Shown here in pieces: positions 27,237 to 35,884 of a stretch of 64,000 nucleotides of DNA. Both the position numbers and the translations under genes were made by a program. Each line of letters starts with the position of its first letter. Position 1 is the stretch's first letter. The stretch covers positions 154,047 through 218,046 of the forward strand of contig NZ_PGVH01000040.1 in NCBI RefSeq assembly GCF_004168585.1, in the 5' to 3' direction. The stretch comes from Shewanella sp. OPT22. Lineage in GTDB: Bacteria > Pseudomonadota > Gammaproteobacteria > Enterobacterales > Shewanellaceae. The notes under the pieces were generated by a model, which was not told where the DNA came from, searched no databases, and worked only from the letters and a program-made list of their open reading frames with translations.

Positions 27237-28873
27237 AACGACTCATACTCCTAACGATTAGCCTCTTCGGCTTTATTCATTCAGCCGTTGCACTCACAAC
27301 AATTGAAGCCTCTGTTGACCGTAACCCTGTGGTTCAAGGGGAATACTTTGTACTGACGGTAACAGGTGATGATGATTTAGCGGGCAACGCCATCAATACC
27401 TCGATATTAGATAAAGACTTCGTCATTGGTCGAACGAGCGTTAACCGCAGCACTCAAATCATCAACTTCGATACTCAGAAGAAAACCAGTTGGCAAATTT
27501 TACTGGCGGCTAAGAATAAAGGCATCGCCACTATTCCGGCTTTTAATATCAATGGCGTGAAATCCAATCCTATTGCTTTGCAAGTGGTTACGGATAATAA
27601 CGCAAAGCAAAAGTCGAAAGACGTCTTTATTAAGACCACATTAAAGCACAAAGAAGCGTATGTAGGGCAACTGCTCACATATAACGTAAAGCTTTACTTA
27701 GCAGTAGATTTACAACGTGGAGTCCTTAACGCACCTGATGTGGCAAATGCCCAAGTAAAGCAAATTGGTGACGATAAGGATAAAACCGAAGTCGTTAACG
27801 GGCGCCGCTTTAGAGTCATTGAGCGAACTTATGGGGTCATTGCTGATAAGCAAGGTACTGTCGATATCGGTGAAGTGAGCTTTGAAGGTGATGTATTAAG
27901 TAATGCCCGTCAGGGATTAGGCATGTTTTCGTTTAATGAAAGTCGCCCAGTTCGCGTAACCTCCCCATCTCAAAAAATCACCATTTTACCTAAGCCTAAA
28001 AGCTATCACGGAAATTGGCTCGTTTCAGATTTAGTCGTATTGAAAGAAAACTGGACTAAACACGATAAAGATTATGAGCTGGGTGCACCAATCACTCGAA
28101 CCATCACACTCTATGCTTCAAATACCGACGAGACCAGTCTTCCTGAAATTGAGTCTGTATTACCGAGTAATATGAAAAGCTACCCAGAAAAGCCGAAACG
28201 TAAAACTTATACACGTAACGGTAATATTGTGGGAGAGCTTGTGCAAACCGAAGCGATTGTCCCTACTAAAGCAGGTACTTTTACTTTTCCAGAAGTTAAA
28301 ATTCCGTGGTGGAATCCAATTCGTAAAAAACAGGAATACGCCACTCTTCCAGCTAAAACCATCGTAGTAAAAGGAAGTGCAACTGCTGCAAATGTAAACC
28401 CGATTGTTCCCTCAGCTCAAGCTCAATCATCCACTGAATACTCAGCAGGATACTGGCCATGGTTAACTGCCCTGTTTGCTCTACTTTGGTTAGTTTCAAG
28501 CTTTATGTGGTTAAGAAAGCCAAAAGTGGTTCAAATAGCTGGCGATGACGAATCTGATATTGGTTTAAATGCAGCTCCAAACCTAAAAGAAACTGAAAAA
28601 GAGATTAGGACTAATTTCGAACAAAATCGTTATGGAAAGGTATTAAGCCTACTTCAAAAATACTATGCGGCAAAACTAGGGCGGCCCGTCAACCTTCATC
28701 AGTTAACCCTGCTCGCACCTGAGTTGTCCGACCTGATCAGGAAACTTCAGGCTACACAATACGGTAAAAACAACGTACAAATAGATATCTCACTGTTAAA
28801 TCAAGCACTAAAGATTCACGTTAACTTGAAAGATAAAGCAAAAAAAGACGGTTTTGTTGATTTAAATCCATAA
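27230..28873 (+). CDS. batD: BatD-like oxygen-tolerance protein
   Basis: 547 residues. Signal peptide MVKRLILLTISLFGFIHSAVA, then several immunoglobulin-like beta domains typical of BatD (TTIEASVDRNPVVQGEYFVL at the mature start), one membrane helix near 405-425 (WPWLTALFALLWLVSSFMW) and a cytoplasmic helical tail of about 115 residues. It overlaps the previous gene by 7 bp and closes the MoxR-Bat operon. The sigma factor gene starts 184 bp later after its own promoter region. Confidence 0.9.
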   Translation: MVKRLILLTISLFGFIHSAVALTTIEASVDRNPVVQGEYFVLTVTGDDDLAGNAINTSILDKDFVIGRTSVNRSTQIINFDTQKKTSWQILLAAKNKGIATIPAFNINGVKSNPIALQVVTDNNAKQKSKDVFIKTTLKHKEAYVGQLLTYNVKLYLAVDLQRGVLNAPDVANAQVKQIGDDKDKTEVVNGRRFRVIERTYGVIADKQGTVDIGEVSFEGDVLSNARQGLGMFSFNESRPVRVTSPSQKITILPKPKSYHGNWLVSDLVVLKENWTKHDKDYELGAPITRTITLYASNTDETSLPEIESVLPSNMKSYPEKPKRKTYTRNGNIVGELVQTEAIVPTKAGTFTFPEVKIPWWNPIRKKQEYATLPAKTIVVKGSATAANVNPIVPSAQAQSSTEYSAGYWPWLTALFALLWLVSSFMWLRKPKVVQIAGDDESDIGLNAAPNLKETEKEIRTNFEQNRYGKVLSLLQKYYAAKLGRPVNLHQLTLLAPELSDLIRKLQATQYGKNNVQIDISLLNQALKIHVNLKDKAKKDGFVDLNP

Positions 28874-29057
28874 ATTTAACAAACATTAAAAATTTTAGGC
28901 TTGGATATAGCTCGAACTAGCATTAAGCTACAGAGCTGACTTTGTCGATTTACATTAATTTACAATTACAAAGTTATCCAAGTGAACATTACTCTTTTCT
29001 AATGCTTGGGGTCAGAGAGAAGAGTAAAAATTCTAATAAATTAAAAAAGATAATAAA

Positions 29058-29621
29058 ATGTTTGATAGTTTGCGAAAGAAAAAGTCGGATGATGCGGTCT
29101 CTTTAGACATGATAAGCAAACAACGACGTTACGAAAGCCTTGTGCGCGCACTGAACACCGATATATACCGATATGCATATTGGTTAACCGGTAACAAGCA
29201 CATTGCTGAAGATATAACACAAGAGACCTTTCTACGTGCTTGGAAAGCTTTAGACTCTTTAAAAGACGATAAAGCCGCAAAAGCATGGTTGATTACTATC
29301 TTGCGTCGGGAAAATGCCAGACGTTTCGAACGAAAGCAGTTCGACTATTCTGATATTGAACAGGATCACTTGGAAGATGTGTTTTCTGGAAGTAATGAGG
29401 ACCATGCGGAACAATATTTACTCAGAAAACAAATTGGGAATTTAGAAGTGGAATATCGTGAGCCATTATTACTGCAAGTTGTTGGTGGTTTTAGTGGTGA
29501 AGAAATTGCCGAAATTTTAGATTTGAACCGCAATACTGTTATGACCCGACTATTTAGAGCCCGTAATCAGCTGAAAGAAGCATTAGAGAAACCTGAAGTT
29601 CGAGGGCGAGCAAATGGATGA
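29058..29621 (+). CDS. ECF-type RNA polymerase sigma factor
   Basis: 187 residues. Region 2 near residues 25-90 (YRYAYWLTGNKHIAEDITQE, TFLRAWKALDSLKDDKAAKA) and region 4 near 125-175 (LLLQVVGGFSGEEIAEILDL, NRNTVMTRLFRARNQL). It directs transcription of a small regulon. The 8-bp overlap with the DUF3379 membrane protein suggests that protein is its anti-sigma partner. The start ATG 29058 has an A-rich leader and no strong ribosome site. Confidence 0.92.
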   Translation: MFDSLRKKKSDDAVSLDMISKQRRYESLVRALNTDIYRYAYWLTGNKHIAEDITQETFLRAWKALDSLKDDKAAKAWLITILRRENARRFERKQFDYSDIEQDHLEDVFSGSNEDHAEQYLLRKQIGNLEVEYREPLLLQVVGGFSGEEIAEILDLNRNTVMTRLFRARNQLKEALEKPEVRGRANG

Positions 29622-30318
29622 TTTAGAATTCCGACGTAAGGTGTTTTCCGACCCCAATAGTCAGGAGCCTGACTTTTTGCAAGCGATTAATGATGACGCA
29701 GGGCGAAAAGACACATTCAATAGCGTTAAAGCATTAGATGATAGAATTAGTGATGCTTTAAACGTTGATACTCCTGATGGTATGGCTGAGCGTTTAATCC
29801 TCAGACAACAACTTAAACAGCATCATATTCATAAGCGCAAAACAGGCTTTACACTTGCAATGGCCGCATCGGTAGCCTTTGTTGCAGGCATAGCGTTTAC
29901 TCTATTAAGAAGTGCGCCTGTTGATTTAACAGAACACGCGATTGCCCATGTTTACCATGAAGATGTGGCAATGTCAGCTGACCACGATATTGGTTTTAAC
30001 GACCTTAATAAACAGTTGGTTTCGCTGGTAAGTATGAAAGGAGCTCATTTTACTCAACAACCGGGTGAAGTGCATTACTCGTCATACTGTGATTTCCAAG
30101 GTGTTAGAAGCCTACACATGGTTATGCAAGGCAAAGATGGTAAAGTGACTGTCTTTATCGTACCTGAAGAGAAACGCATGCAGTTTGAGAAGTCATTTTC
30201 AGACAAGAAGTATCAAGGCATGACTTTCAAAAAGGACGGTGCTTACATGGTATTAGTTGGCGAAGATAAAGCTGACTTAAACTATGTAAAGAAAGAGCTA
30301 GAAGGCACGTTTATCTAA
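29614..30318 (+). CDS. DUF3379 family membrane protein, probable anti-sigma partner
   Basis: 234 residues. A cytoplasmic N-terminal part of about 75 residues, one membrane helix (LAMAASVAFVAGIAFTLL, about 82-99) and a periplasmic domain of about 135 residues. This single-pass layout and translational coupling to the sigma gene are those of anti-sigma factors. DUF3379 itself is uncharacterised as far as I know, so the anti-sigma role is inferred. A terminator hairpin follows 20 bp after the stop. Confidence 0.85.
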   Translation: MDDLEFRRKVFSDPNSQEPDFLQAINDDAGRKDTFNSVKALDDRISDALNVDTPDGMAERLILRQQLKQHHIHKRKTGFTLAMAASVAFVAGIAFTLLRSAPVDLTEHAIAHVYHEDVAMSADHDIGFNDLNKQLVSLVSMKGAHFTQQPGEVHYSSYCDFQGVRSLHMVMQGKDGKVTVFIVPEEKRMQFEKSFSDKKYQGMTFKKDGAYMVLVGEDKADLNYVKKELEGTFI

Positions 30319-30335
30319 TCGAGATAGATTTCGCA

Positions 30336-30373
30336 TAAAAACAGCTGCAATTGTGAATTGTGGCTGTTTTTTT
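30336..30373 (+). terminator. Rho-independent terminator after the sigma operon
   Basis: AAACAGC-TG-CAATT / AATTG-TG-GCTGTTT stem-loop followed by TTTT. Confidence 0.85.
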
Positions 30374-30422
30374 ATGTGCGTAATTTGTAGAATATCCCCG
30401 TTATTTCATCTGTATTTGTTTT

Positions 30423-30647
30423 ATGACTGATTTTAGTATTTTCAATAAGACCACAAGCCAATCTTTTAAGCAGCAAAAAGGCTTTATTAAAAGAGTGTTG
30501 AATGGCAAGAATTCAAATTGCCCTGAGTGTGGTAAAGACTTAGAGCTGATTTTACCTGCAAAAAAAGATGCAGTTAAGAATCCAGGGATTTATTGTAAGA
30601 AAGGCTGTACTGATATTGAGTTGGATATGGATACTGTTCAGGTATAG
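30423..30647 (+). CDS. Small protein with two Cys pairs (zinc-ribbon-like)
   Basis: 74 residues. CPECGKDLEL at about 38 and YCKKGCTDIEL at about 59 provide four Cys spaced like a zinc ribbon. The rest is basic then acidic at the C-terminus. No signal peptide or membrane helix. ATG at 30423, with no strong ribosome site upstream. Related small Cys proteins occur in Shewanella-type genomes; function unknown. Confidence 0.65.
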   Translation: MTDFSIFNKTTSQSFKQQKGFIKRVLNGKNSNCPECGKDLELILPAKKDAVKNPGIYCKKGCTDIELDMDTVQV

Positions 30648-30711
30648 ATGCTAGATTTAGCATCTTACTTTTAAATTTTTATCGTCACACCAGCGACTTT
30701 CCGATTTCTCT

Positions 30712-30925
30712 TTAGAGCAAAACTTCTGCGAAGTTTATAAAGTCGTGGAGTTGCACTCCACACCGCCTCAAGGAGAGTTCTTCAGCAAACTCTCCTTAAG
30801 AATCCTCTATGCCGCCCCAACGAAGCTAAGCGTTTCAGATATTATTGAATAAATGCCTAACAGCTCTGATGGTACATCCTGTACCCCAGAGCTTGGCTCG
30901 ACGTCCATGTCTCGCCCACGTCATT
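30712..30925 (-). repeat. Dispersed repeat, copy B (inverted)
   Basis: It carries the reverse complement of copy C blocks: AAACTTCTGCGAAGTTTATA, AGTCGTGGAGTTGCACTCCA, GCCGCCCCAACGAAGCTA and GATGGTACATCCTGTACC. Together with copy C it flanks three genes. The remaining bases to 31168 hold no gene that I can support. Confidence 0.75.
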
Positions 30926-31168
30926 TTATATTCAATATTACCTTCAACAGCTTCGACGGGAGTTGTTGTAGCCTGCAAAGGTATTTGGCTTAAATCAAAA
31001 TAAAAAAGTTGAAAAGATAAATTTAAACACTTACTTTGCTCTTACTTGAGGTTTACTTTAGTATAAATTCCAAAATAAAAACAAACCGTTATTAACACAA
31101 GTTACTTTATACGAAAGTTTGTTCAAAGAAAGTTCACAACATTAAATACTAATTATTCCAAGATAATC

Positions 31169-31699
31169 ATGAGCAAATTTGCATCATTTATAATAGGACT
31201 GGCTTTTGTCAGTGCTGTAGTCCAAATAAACTTCCTCTTTAATTCTGAAACAATTAATGGAGAATATCTAACGCTTATTGGGATTAGTGTAGGGTTGATT
31301 TTTGCTTTTTTATTGCATTTTTATAGACGTAGGCAATTTATAAAATCTATGCATATCATTTTTGATCACAACAATTCGCCTTGGCACCAAAAACCTCCAA
31401 ACCATCTTCTGGAAGCATTCTTTGCTATATTTTTAGGCTCCATATCTGTAACTCTTTTGAATAATGTGCCAGATACAGGAAAAACTCATAGGGAGCTGTA
31501 TACGGTGCAATATGAATCTGATCAACTGATCAAATATAATTCTGTATCTTATGTTTTACTTACAAATGGATTAAATAAGATCAAATACAAAATAAAAGAT
31601 GGAGATAAATTTAAAAACGACGAGAAAGTCGAAGTTACATTTAAAATAGGCCTACTTGGTTTTTCAACGTTAGTTGATTGCAAGCCAAGTAACAACTAA
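31169..31699 (+). CDS. Hypothetical membrane protein
   Basis: 176 residues. Membrane segments near 6-24, 33-50 and 82-98 (LLEAFFAIFLGSISVTLL), then a C-terminal domain of about 75 residues rich in Tyr, Lys and beta-prone stretches (KIKYKIKDGDKFKNDEKVEV). No family recognised. It overlaps the next frame by 26 bp if that one starts at TTG 31674. It lies between inverted repeats B and C. Confidence 0.6.
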   Translation: MSKFASFIIGLAFVSAVVQINFLFNSETINGEYLTLIGISVGLIFAFLLHFYRRRQFIKSMHIIFDHNNSPWHQKPPNHLLEAFFAIFLGSISVTLLNNVPDTGKTHRELYTVQYESDQLIKYNSVSYVLLTNGLNKIKYKIKDGDKFKNDEKVEVTFKIGLLGFSTLVDCKPSNN

Positions 31700-32108
31700 A
31701 AGAAACTCAATCGATGCATTCGGAGATCAATTGAATAACTCAATACAACTTGGAATGCTATCCATTTTACTTGCATTAACAATGGTTTTTGCAATTTTAA
31801 GTATTCAGAAAGATGACAATGGTATTGAATTATTAGCAAGTAATGATTGTGATTCGTTTTGTTGCTTGCAAAGGTGTGAAACTCACATAGCAAAACTTGA
31901 TGTAAATAGAAATATCATCTTTAACTCCAAAGTAGTTTCTAAAGAGCAACTGGTGCAACACTTAAAACAGGTTCATTCTGAATGTGAACAGTTAAATGTT
32001 TCGATTGTTGCCGCCCCAATGCTTGAACATCAATTTGTAGTAGGTATCAATAATTTCATCAAAACTGAATCGCCTAATTCAGTTGTTGCTTGGAGCATGA
32101 ATAACTAA
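31674..32108 (+). CDS. Small membrane-anchored protein, weak ExbD/TolR resemblance
   Basis: 144 residues if started at TTG 31674; an internal start such as ATG 31758 (MLSILLALTMVFAILSIQ) is possible. One membrane helix near 27-43 is followed by a domain of about 95 residues with LDVNRNIIFNSKVVSKEQL, HLKQVHSECEQLNV and APMLEHQFVVGI. That order (helix, then Ile-Asp-x-asn-strand, SxEqL helix, then a hydrophobic strand) resembles the periplasmic part of ExbD/TolR, but the usual N-terminal membrane Asp is not obvious. Low certainty. It overlaps the gene upstream. Confidence 0.45.
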   Translation: MIASQVTTKRNSIDAFGDQLNNSIQLGMLSILLALTMVFAILSIQKDDNGIELLASNDCDSFCCLQRCETHIAKLDVNRNIIFNSKVVSKEQLVQHLKQVHSECEQLNVSIVAAPMLEHQFVVGINNFIKTESPNSVVAWSMNN

Positions 32109-32144
32109 TATGAGCACACAACAACTAACAGGTTCTTTTTAATA

Positions 32145-32684
32145 ATGAACTTTATCGACCTAACACTTCTATTATCTGTCATCCTTGCCGTGTTCTCCAT
32201 CGTTTGGAGTACGCTGAAAACGGGTATTTCTCCGATGATGAGTTCAAGTAAAGCACGTGATGCCATGCTTGATGAATTAGAGTTAGAGAAAGAAGGGGCT
32301 GTTATTGATTTAGGTTCTGGTTGGGGCACGCTTGTTATACCGCTTGCCAAAAAGTATCCCAATAAACAGATAGTAGGTTATGAGTTATCTTGGCTGCCTT
32401 GGTTAGTTTCAATCATTTTGAAATACAGCTTGCGCTTGGATAACCTGACTATTCACCGCAAAGATTTTCGAAATGCAGAACTCAATACGGCTTCTAATAT
32501 TATCTGTTACCTCTTTCCCGGAGCAATGATAGCGCTTCAGGAAAAGTTGGAGAAAAAAGTTTTTAATAAAGTGACGATTGTGAGTAACACCTTCGCCCTA
32601 CCCTCATATAAACCCACAAAGATCACTAAGTTGAATGATTTTTATCGTTCACCAATATACGTATACCACTGGTCACAAAAGTAA
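32145..32684 (+). CDS. Class I SAM-dependent methyltransferase-like protein
   Basis: 179 residues. One N-terminal membrane helix (about 4-22), then Rossmann motif I VIDLGSGWGTLVIPLA, motif II IVGYELSW, and IICYLFPGAM at the motif IV position. The fold of about 130 residues is small for a methyltransferase, and the membrane anchor suggests a lipid or membrane-protein substrate. Substrate unknown. It is 36 bp behind the ExbD-like gene in the same unit. Confidence 0.75.
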   Translation: MNFIDLTLLLSVILAVFSIVWSTLKTGISPMMSSSKARDAMLDELELEKEGAVIDLGSGWGTLVIPLAKKYPNKQIVGYELSWLPWLVSIILKYSLRLDNLTIHRKDFRNAELNTASNIICYLFPGAMIALQEKLEKKVFNKVTIVSNTFALPSYKPTKITKLNDFYRSPIYVYHWSQK

Positions 32685-32836
32685 AATTCAACATACTATA
32701 TTTTCACTCCTGCGTAGTCCCTTATTTTATAAACAAATATTAAGGGCGAAATATAAGATAAATGTATTTCAAATGCTCCTGCAGGCTGACTCCCCCTTTG
32801 AAGCTGTAGAAAATAATATTGAATGTAAAATGACGT

Positions 32837-33043
32837 AAGCCCGACATGGATGTAGGGCTAGGTTCAGTGGTACATGGATGTACCATCTGAGCCGTTAGGC
32901 ATTTATTCCATTGTATTTGGAACGCCTAGCTTCGTTGGGGCGGTATAGGGGATTCAAAAGGGGAAACTGCTGGAGGTTTCCTCTTTTGGCGGTGTGGAGT
33001 GCAACTCCACGACTTTATAAACTTCAAAGAAGTTTTACTCTGA
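32837..33043 (+). repeat. Dispersed repeat, copy C
   Basis: Blocks GACATGGATGTAGGGCTAGG, GGTACATGGATGTACCATC, GGGGATTCAAAAGGGGAAAC, GGAGTGCAACTCCACGAC and AAACTTCAAAGAAGTTTTAC, as in copy A and inverted copy B. It occupies most of the gene-free stretch 32685-33138. Confidence 0.8.
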
Positions 33044-33079
33044 CTATACAATGGTGCTTTGCATCAAAGAGTCATTTGA

Positions 33080-33114
33080 ATACCGACATACAAAACTGTC
33101 GTTGCTATGTTTCC
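33080..33114 (-). repeat. Fragment of the M2/M3 MITE family
   Basis: The minus strand reads GGAAACATAGCAACGACAG then TTTTGTATGTCGGTA, matching the interior of M2 (GGAAACGAAGTAACGACAG and the same following bases). No terminal repeats remain. Confidence 0.55.
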
Positions 33115-33138
33115 AGCCTTCGCAGGATAAGACGGCAA

Positions 33139-33702
33139 TTAAGACTTTTTAACGAACTGAGTAATGATCACAATTCGAGTACCATTAACTCTACCCTCAA
33201 TATGTTCAGGATTATTGGTCAATGAAATGTTTCTAACAGGAGTGCCACGTTTCGCAACAAAGCTCGTACCTTTCACGTTCAAATCTTTGATGATTACCAC
33301 GTTATCACCAGCACTTAATACTGCGCCGTTACTATCAACGTGTTTAATCATATCTTCTTCTGCAGGCTCTTGGTCTACCCAAGCTTGAAGCTCTTCATCA
33401 AGGTACAACATGTCTTTTAAATCTTGTGCCCATGTCTCTGCATTTAAACGGTTTAGCATTCTCGCAGCCAACACTTGAACAGCAGGAACTGTGCTCCACA
33501 TACTATCGTTTAAACAACGTAGGTGGTTAACATCAAAATCTTCTGATTTAGTTACTTGCTCAGTACACGTTGAACATAAAGCCACTTCATTAGCAGCCTG
33601 ACCATCAGAGTATGGAAGCGCAAAAGCTTCTAGTGATGTTTCAGCAGAACATAATTCGCATTTGCCAGCACTGCGACTTTGTAGATTAGCGGATAAAGAC
33701 AT
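33139..33702 (-). CDS. PhnA/YjdM-family zinc-ribbon protein
   Basis: 187 residues. The N-terminal zinc ribbon has CELC (about 15-18) and CSTC (about 44-47). The C-terminal PhnA domain has GDNVVIIKDLNVKGTSFVAK and KRGTPVRNISLTNNPEHIEG with GRVNGTRIVI. This family was named after the phn region of E. coli but is not needed for phosphonate use, so the true role is unclear; some relatives hydrolyse phosphonoacetate. Stands alone on the minus strand. Confidence 0.88.
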   Translation of the reverse strand: MSLSANLQSRSAGKCELCSAETSLEAFALPYSDGQAANEVALCSTCTEQVTKSEDFDVNHLRCLNDSMWSTVPAVQVLAARMLNRLNAETWAQDLKDMLYLDEELQAWVDQEPAEEDMIKHVDSNGAVLSAGDNVVIIKDLNVKGTSFVAKRGTPVRNISLTNNPEHIEGRVNGTRIVIITQFVKKS

Positions 33703-33810
33703 AATAAAACCAAGAGTAAAAAATTTTGCCGAATGTTAACACTCTTATTAAGTGATGAATACTCGGCAAGTCGCATTTTCTGATTGTGCCAATATTTGGG
33801 TTATGGGTAA

Positions 33811-34356
33811 CTATACCAATTGCTTTTGTGGGTTCTCCAAATTAAGTAAATGTTGTTTCATTTCCAAGCCATAAGCATAACCCGTTAGCTTACCGCTTTT
33901 TCCTATGATGCGATGACATGGGATAATAATCGCAATATGATTCGCCCCATTGGCAGCACCAACTGCCCTAACCGCTTTAGGTCGTCCAATTTCGTTAGCA
34001 ATGTCGCTGTAACTTAAGGTTTCACCGTGTCGAGTATTCATAAGTGCATCCCATACCTGGTGCTGAAACTCAGTCCCTTTTGGAGCAAGTGGGACACTGA
34101 AATCAGAGCGTTTTTTAGCGAAGTATTCTTCAAGCTGTTGCTTTACTTGCTTTAAAACAGCTTCGGCTTTTACTTTTGCTTTGAATTCAACAGAAGCTAA
34201 CTCACTAATTCTATTTTTCTCACACGTTAAATGAGTTAGGCCATGCTCACTCGCTGCAAGGTACAAGGTACCGACAGGCGAAGGTAGCTCCATTGCGGCA
34301 CATGGCGATGAATATAGGTTAACCAAAGTATTTGTTGTCATTTTATCTATGCCCAT
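33811..34356 (-). CDS. ogt: Methylated-DNA-protein cysteine methyltransferase (Ogt type)
   Basis: 181 residues. The methyl-acceptor Cys147 is in IIPCHRIIG, preceded by the DNA-binding helix RPKAVRAVGAANGANH and GTEFQHQVWDAL. It removes methyl groups from O6-methylguanine and is used up in doing so. The ATG 34356 is one base after the stop of the Ada-AlkA gene, so translation is coupled; ATG 34341 (MTTNTL) is an alternative start. Confidence 0.94.
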   Translation of the reverse strand: MGIDKMTTNTLVNLYSSPCAAMELPSPVGTLYLAASEHGLTHLTCEKNRISELASVEFKAKVKAEAVLKQVKQQLEEYFAKKRSDFSVPLAPKGTEFQHQVWDALMNTRHGETLSYSDIANEIGRPKAVRAVGAANGANHIAIIIPCHRIIGKSGKLTGYAYGLEMKQHLLNLENPQKQLV

Positions 34357-34357
34357 T

Positions 34358-35809
34358 CTATAAGTGCCAAAGTTGAAAAGTTAAATAACTGCACCAAGGC
34401 TGTGCATTTTTTTTCATTCTATCAAAGAAATCATCAAAGCTTTGTTTAGTTCCGCTTTGTTCATGCAGTGCTTTTAGTTTATTTTTGACGACTAAATCTG
34501 TTGCTAAAAAAATGTTCGGATTACCTAAGCCACGCATTTTTGCATAATCTACAGTCCAAGGGCCTATCCCTTTTAGTGATAAGCAGTCATCAAGGTTGAC
34601 TCGATTTTGTTTAGTAAAATATTCAGCCACATTTCTGATTGCTTGCTTTCTTGCACCCGGCATTTTTAAAATATCTATACTGGCTTCTTGAAGAGATTGA
34701 GGCTTTGGAAAGAAGCGAAGATTCACTCCGTTTACACACTCTGTTTCACCGTATTCATGAACAAGCTTACTGAGTAATTTAACCGCTTGAGTAATGGAAA
34801 CTTGTTGTCCTAAAATCGCTCGATTTATGGCTTCAAAATCACTGCCTGCTCCAGATACACGAAGGCCTGATTTAAGTTCCATCTCCTCAGAAATTGCATT
34901 CTTTAGGGTATCTTCTATTTGCTCGATATTGGCATCAAGATCCAATATTCTTCTCACAAATGAATTGAGTTGATACAGGTTCTTAATCTGTGAACCTTCT
35001 GCAAAATAGAAGCTGACTTTAAATCCATTTTTTTCTGGCATATGTTGAGCTGAGAAGTAACCTCTACTGTCTTCGAAACAAAACGTTTTATTGTAAATAA
35101 CATCATCATCAAACCATTCCATTTCTTCAACAGCTCGAGTTTGAAGAAAAGCCTTCATTTTGTCCCAGTTATAGGGCGGACGATAATTTAAAAATAACGT
35201 TAACCCATTCTCTGTATGTGTCGCTTTATTTTGGGTTCGAGTTTGCGTTGGTGTTAATCCTAATTGGGTTTGGAATTGATGATTAAAGCTACGAACGCTT
35301 TCAAAACCAGCATTGAGTGCGACATCAGTAATACCAAGATTCGTTTCATGCAGTAGCTTTTTGGCAAATAATAATTTTTTATAAATAGTGTATTGTTTCG
35401 GTGACGTACCTAAATATTTTTTAAAGAGCTGTCTTAAATATCGAGCAGTTATGCCAAGGCGTTCTGATAACGCTTCTAAGTCAATGGACTCACCTGAAGA
35501 AAACGCTTCTTCGATTAAGGCAATAGCACGGTTCAATGTAGTTTGTGTGCCTAACCAAGCGGGCGATTGTGGCGCACTGTCTGGTCGGCACCTCAAACAC
35601 GGCCTTAACCCTGCATTTGCAGCAGCTATGGCAGTCTTAAAATACTCTACATTTTTCTCGTGCGCTGGCGGCGCTGGGCAAATAGAACGGCAGTAAATCC
35701 CTGTAGACTTCACTCCGGTAAAAAATAATCCGTCAAAGCGAGGATCCCGAGCTAACCTTGCCCGCAAATATATTTCGTTCTGTTCAGATTGAATACGATT
35801 CGATTCCAT
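34358..35809 (-). CDS. Ada regulator/AlkA glycosylase fusion
   Basis: 483 residues. The N-terminal Ada zinc/methyl-acceptor domain (about 10-80) has RFDGLFFTGVKSTGIYCRSI and CLRCRPDSAP. An AraC-type helix-turn-helix region follows (about 85-190, ending LGLTPTQTR). The C-terminal part is AlkA: an N-terminal domain (about 205-290) and a helix-hairpin-helix glycosylase with SLKGIGPWTVDYAKMRGLG. It should sense methylphosphotriesters and excise alkylated bases. With ogt it forms a two-gene alkylation-response operon. Confidence 0.93.
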   Translation of the reverse strand: MESNRIQSEQNEIYLRARLARDPRFDGLFFTGVKSTGIYCRSICPAPPAHEKNVEYFKTAIAAANAGLRPCLRCRPDSAPQSPAWLGTQTTLNRAIALIEEAFSSGESIDLEALSERLGITARYLRQLFKKYLGTSPKQYTIYKKLLFAKKLLHETNLGITDVALNAGFESVRSFNHQFQTQLGLTPTQTRTQNKATHTENGLTLFLNYRPPYNWDKMKAFLQTRAVEEMEWFDDDVIYNKTFCFEDSRGYFSAQHMPEKNGFKVSFYFAEGSQIKNLYQLNSFVRRILDLDANIEQIEDTLKNAISEEMELKSGLRVSGAGSDFEAINRAILGQQVSITQAVKLLSKLVHEYGETECVNGVNLRFFPKPQSLQEASIDILKMPGARKQAIRNVAEYFTKQNRVNLDDCLSLKGIGPWTVDYAKMRGLGNPNIFLATDLVVKNKLKALHEQSGTKQSFDDFFDRMKKNAQPWCSYLTFQLWHL

Positions 35810-35884
35810 TACACGACCCTAAACCCTTTTAACGCAATGTAACGGAATCAAAATCAAAGCTCTAGCAAAAAACGGAACTGAATC

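Noticed and set aside
32911-33225. 104-residue plus-strand frame
   Set aside because: It is translated from dispersed repeat copy C and the MITE fragment and overlaps the phnA-like gene.
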